NCBI GenBank assembly: GCA_037176845.1
Contig: JAYKXP010000042.1
Coordinates: 186,001 to 250,000 of the forward strand
Source of the DNA: Paramarasmius palmivorus
Taxonomy: Eukaryota > Basidiomycota > Agaricomycetes > Agaricales > Marasmiaceae
Length of the DNA stretch: 64,000 nt
Direction of reading: 5' to 3'
The number at the start of each line of letters is the position of its first letter. Position 1 is the stretch's first letter. Under the pieces are notes generated by a model that searched no databases, was not told the origin of the DNA, and saw only the letters and a program-made list of their open reading frames with translations. This document shows positions 61,752-64,000 of the stretch, piece after piece. The position numbers and the translations under genes are program-made.

Positions 61752-64000
61752 CTACAAAACCCCTCTTCTCCTAAACCACTCCTCCATCTCCTTCAATATC
61801 CTCTCCTCCTCCTCACTCCACATAATCCCAACCTCCTCTCTAACACTCGCCCTAACCTCACTTCTCACACTCTTCACCTTGACCTTGAACACCGCACTAA
61901 CCGGTCGATGATCCGACACGTTTACTTCCCATCTTCTATACGATCCCTGGACTTGCTCCACCTTCCTGGTACGAGGGGCACGCCAAAGAATCCTATCACA
62001 CCACGCAGGCGCTCTCCTCTTCTCACTCGAATCGTACGTGTCCGTTCCTGGATCGTACTTGTAGGTAGGCGCAAACGTGATTTGCCCTTCTTCAAAAAGC
62101 CGCATCCTACAACCCTTGTTGTATTTGATCTCTTTGAGGAGCTGATCGTGCGCTAAAAGCTGGGAAAGAACGTGTGGTGGTGGATATGGTGCGTGTGGCG
62201 TCGGATTGTTAGAGGCAGAAGAGGAAGAAGCGAGCAAAGAAAGAATCGTATCTCTCCTCTGGTCGATTCTATAATTCATATCACCGTTCCACTACACCCA
62301 GTCAGCCACCACTCGAAAAACACGTCAGGAAAGGAAGACACTCACGAAAACAACTTCATGATCCAAAACCATACTACCATCTCCACCGCCTACCCATTCC
62401 GCTCCATCGCCGCTCCCACTCCCTACACCACCACTTCCCATACCCCCAGCACCGAGACCCAGGCCGACGACATCCCCTTCAGCAACTACACCATCACCTT
62501 CCGCCCCTGCCCCATTACCATCAAACAAATCCCTTCCCTCAAGTATCCCCACAACATCCGCATTCCTACTCCTCAACGCATGTTGTCCAGCCGCCAAATG
62601 ACAATTCACGAAACAAATCGCCGAGTCGGAGAGTATGAACCTGGTGATGATACCACCCTGTGTAAAACGGTGGTCAGCGTCGTGCGTTGAGTTATAAAAG
62701 AAAAGCAAAGAAACGAGCTCCGAGCAACACTTTACAGTTAAAAGCCTGAAATCGACATCCAGCGCCTCCAACCCCAGTCACCCAACACCCAAACCACCAA
62801 AAACACCAAAAACACCCAAAAAAACCCAAAAAACAGAAACAGGAAGAAAACACACCTTATTCCCCCACCGCCCCCCCATCCCTCTCTTCACCCTTCCCCC
62901 ACCAACACCCCTCACCGCACCCCTCAACTCCTTCCTAACCCAAACACCCGAGAACAACCCAACCAAACTCTCAGTCTTGACACACACATACCCAACTTCC
63001 GGCGGGAACGCCATCTTCAACTTCATCGTGATATACTCGAACCATCTTTTGTATGCGTGCGTCACTCGGGTGTCCAGTTCCGTCGGGAGAGAGGCGTGTG
63101 GAGTGTGTGAGTGGGAATGGGGGAGAGATGGGATTAAAACGCCTTTAGCTGTCATCTTTCGAGATTCTAGATCAATGACTTCTTGGAACCCGAAGGAGAT
63201 GATATCCGGCGGCCTATTACCCCCTGCCCCTTCCCCATCGCCGCAGAAACTCTGCAACATATCAACCAACCACCCCGTCCCATCAAGCTCCGCAGGCTTC
63301 GCAGAATCACAATTCCAACTAACAACCCCAACCTTCCTCTCCTCCAACCCCACAAACTCACTTTCTCTCTCCACCAACCTCTCATCTACCCACGTTCTCT
63401 TCAAAAGCAACAACGCGTCGTACAGAACCGTCCGGTCGTCTCTCGCCACCGCGAGAACCGGCATCCTCTTTTGCGTGGAAGAAGTGGAAGAGTGATGATC
63501 GAGAACGAGCGCAACGACAGGCCACTCACTCATCGCCCAACTGTTCATCTGTACCACCACGCCCCCAGAACCCCCGCCCCCAGAACCCAGACGTGGAGAG
63601 AGATCAAAAACAGAAACACCACCACTCCGAGACCCAACCCAAACCATACCCTTCCCAACACCCAACATCGATATAATATCCGACGGTAAGAGTTTCACCA
63701 CCTCCTTACACACACCGGAAGACCAGAGTGACACCCAGCCTTCTTCGTGCCCCAACACCACCACCTCTTCCCCTGCGTCCCCAGCTAAAACGGCAGAAGA
63801 GGTAACAGCCCCGCAGTGTGCGATGGGGTGTACAACCTGAGGCGTAGAAGCCGAACCTGAGGGGGAAAAGAGGTCGTAAATACGTATAACGGGGGCTTTG
63901 GAGGCTGATATCGATGTAGTGTTGGAGGTGGAGGTGGAGGTGTTGGAGGTAGAGGAAGTGGAAGAAGAAAACCGATGGAATTCAGCTCGGGAAGACGTCC
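61752..64000 (-). CDS. Inositol polyphosphate 5-phosphatase with N-terminal propeller-like region (5' end outside window)
   Basis: Removes the 5-phosphate from PI(4,5)P2 or related lipids in membrane trafficking. The IPPc signatures are clear: VGVVSWNCDSAKP at the domain start, DIISFGFQEVIDLESRK, then across an intron ITRFILSDSAICFVNCHLAA, the magnesium-site motif WNGDMNYRI, PAWCDRILWRAPR and NVSDHRPVSAVF. Stop TAA at 61752-61754. Upstream of the catalytic domain, VVVLGHEEGWVSLWSSG and GMVWVGSRSGGVSVFDLS look like WD/propeller blades, as in plant 5PTases and some basidiomycete homologues. The Gly/Ser-rich loop between NADVV and LDHEVVF is long. The frame is open through 64000, so the N-terminus is missing. 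One intron (about 62700-62860) is strikingly T/G-rich on the coding strand. Confidence 0.88.

Overview
The window is nuclear DNA of a filamentous fungus, most likely a mushroom-forming basidiomycete (Agaricomycetes). Genes are densely split by 45-60 nt GT-AG introns. Gene content fits: tandem fungalysins, aryl-alcohol-dehydrogenase-type reductases, F-box/LRR-like proteins starting with a short F-box, a RUS/DUF647 protein, and several lineage-restricted multicopy families. The ends cut an EXO70 homologue (left) and an inositol-polyphosphate 5-phosphatase (right). Gene models below were built by eye from splice signals and family knowledge; no alignment or search was run.

Layout. 1-9.2 kb: EXO70 5' end (-), two tandem M36 metalloproteases (+), an aldo/keto reductase (-). 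10.2-19.6 kb: a rearranged block holding two copies of a two-gene module. One gene (family A) encodes a roughly 550-residue protein of alternating SAM-like helical repeats; the other (family B) encodes a small C2-like beta-sandwich protein. One A copy is a pseudogene split by a 478 bp transposon with 15 bp inverted repeats; one B copy has a 786 bp hAT-like element in its upstream region. An intact ATG18-type PROPPIN sits between the copies. 20-32 kb: conserved single genes: class II eIF4E (4EHP-like), F-box protein, a basic/Ser-rich hypothetical, RUS/DUF647 protein, second F-box protein, 3-ketoacyl-CoA thiolase.

32.7-39 kb: a graveyard of family A copies, including one gene whose 3' third appears inverted against the rest, plus a degraded unknown gene. 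39.3-40.3 kb: an omega-like glutathione S-transferase. 40.8-44.4 kb: poorly resolved, at most gene remnants. 44.4-51.3 kb: a large Ser/Pro-rich protein, a RecQ helicase, and a tiny single-membrane-segment protein. 51.8-55 kb: three tandem minimal nucleotidyltransferase-fold genes, the first killed by a nonsense codon. 56.6-61.6 kb: a tandemly duplicated, coiled-coil, function-unknown family (Y) with one intact gene and at least four broken relatives. 61.75-64 kb: 5-phosphatase with an N-terminal propeller-like region.

The conserved genes are housekeeping (exocytosis, autophagy, translation control, beta-oxidation, DNA repair, phosphoinositide turnover) and are interleaved with three rapidly duplicating families (A/B, NTase, Y). 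The co-duplicating A+B pair is the best candidate for an undescribed system.
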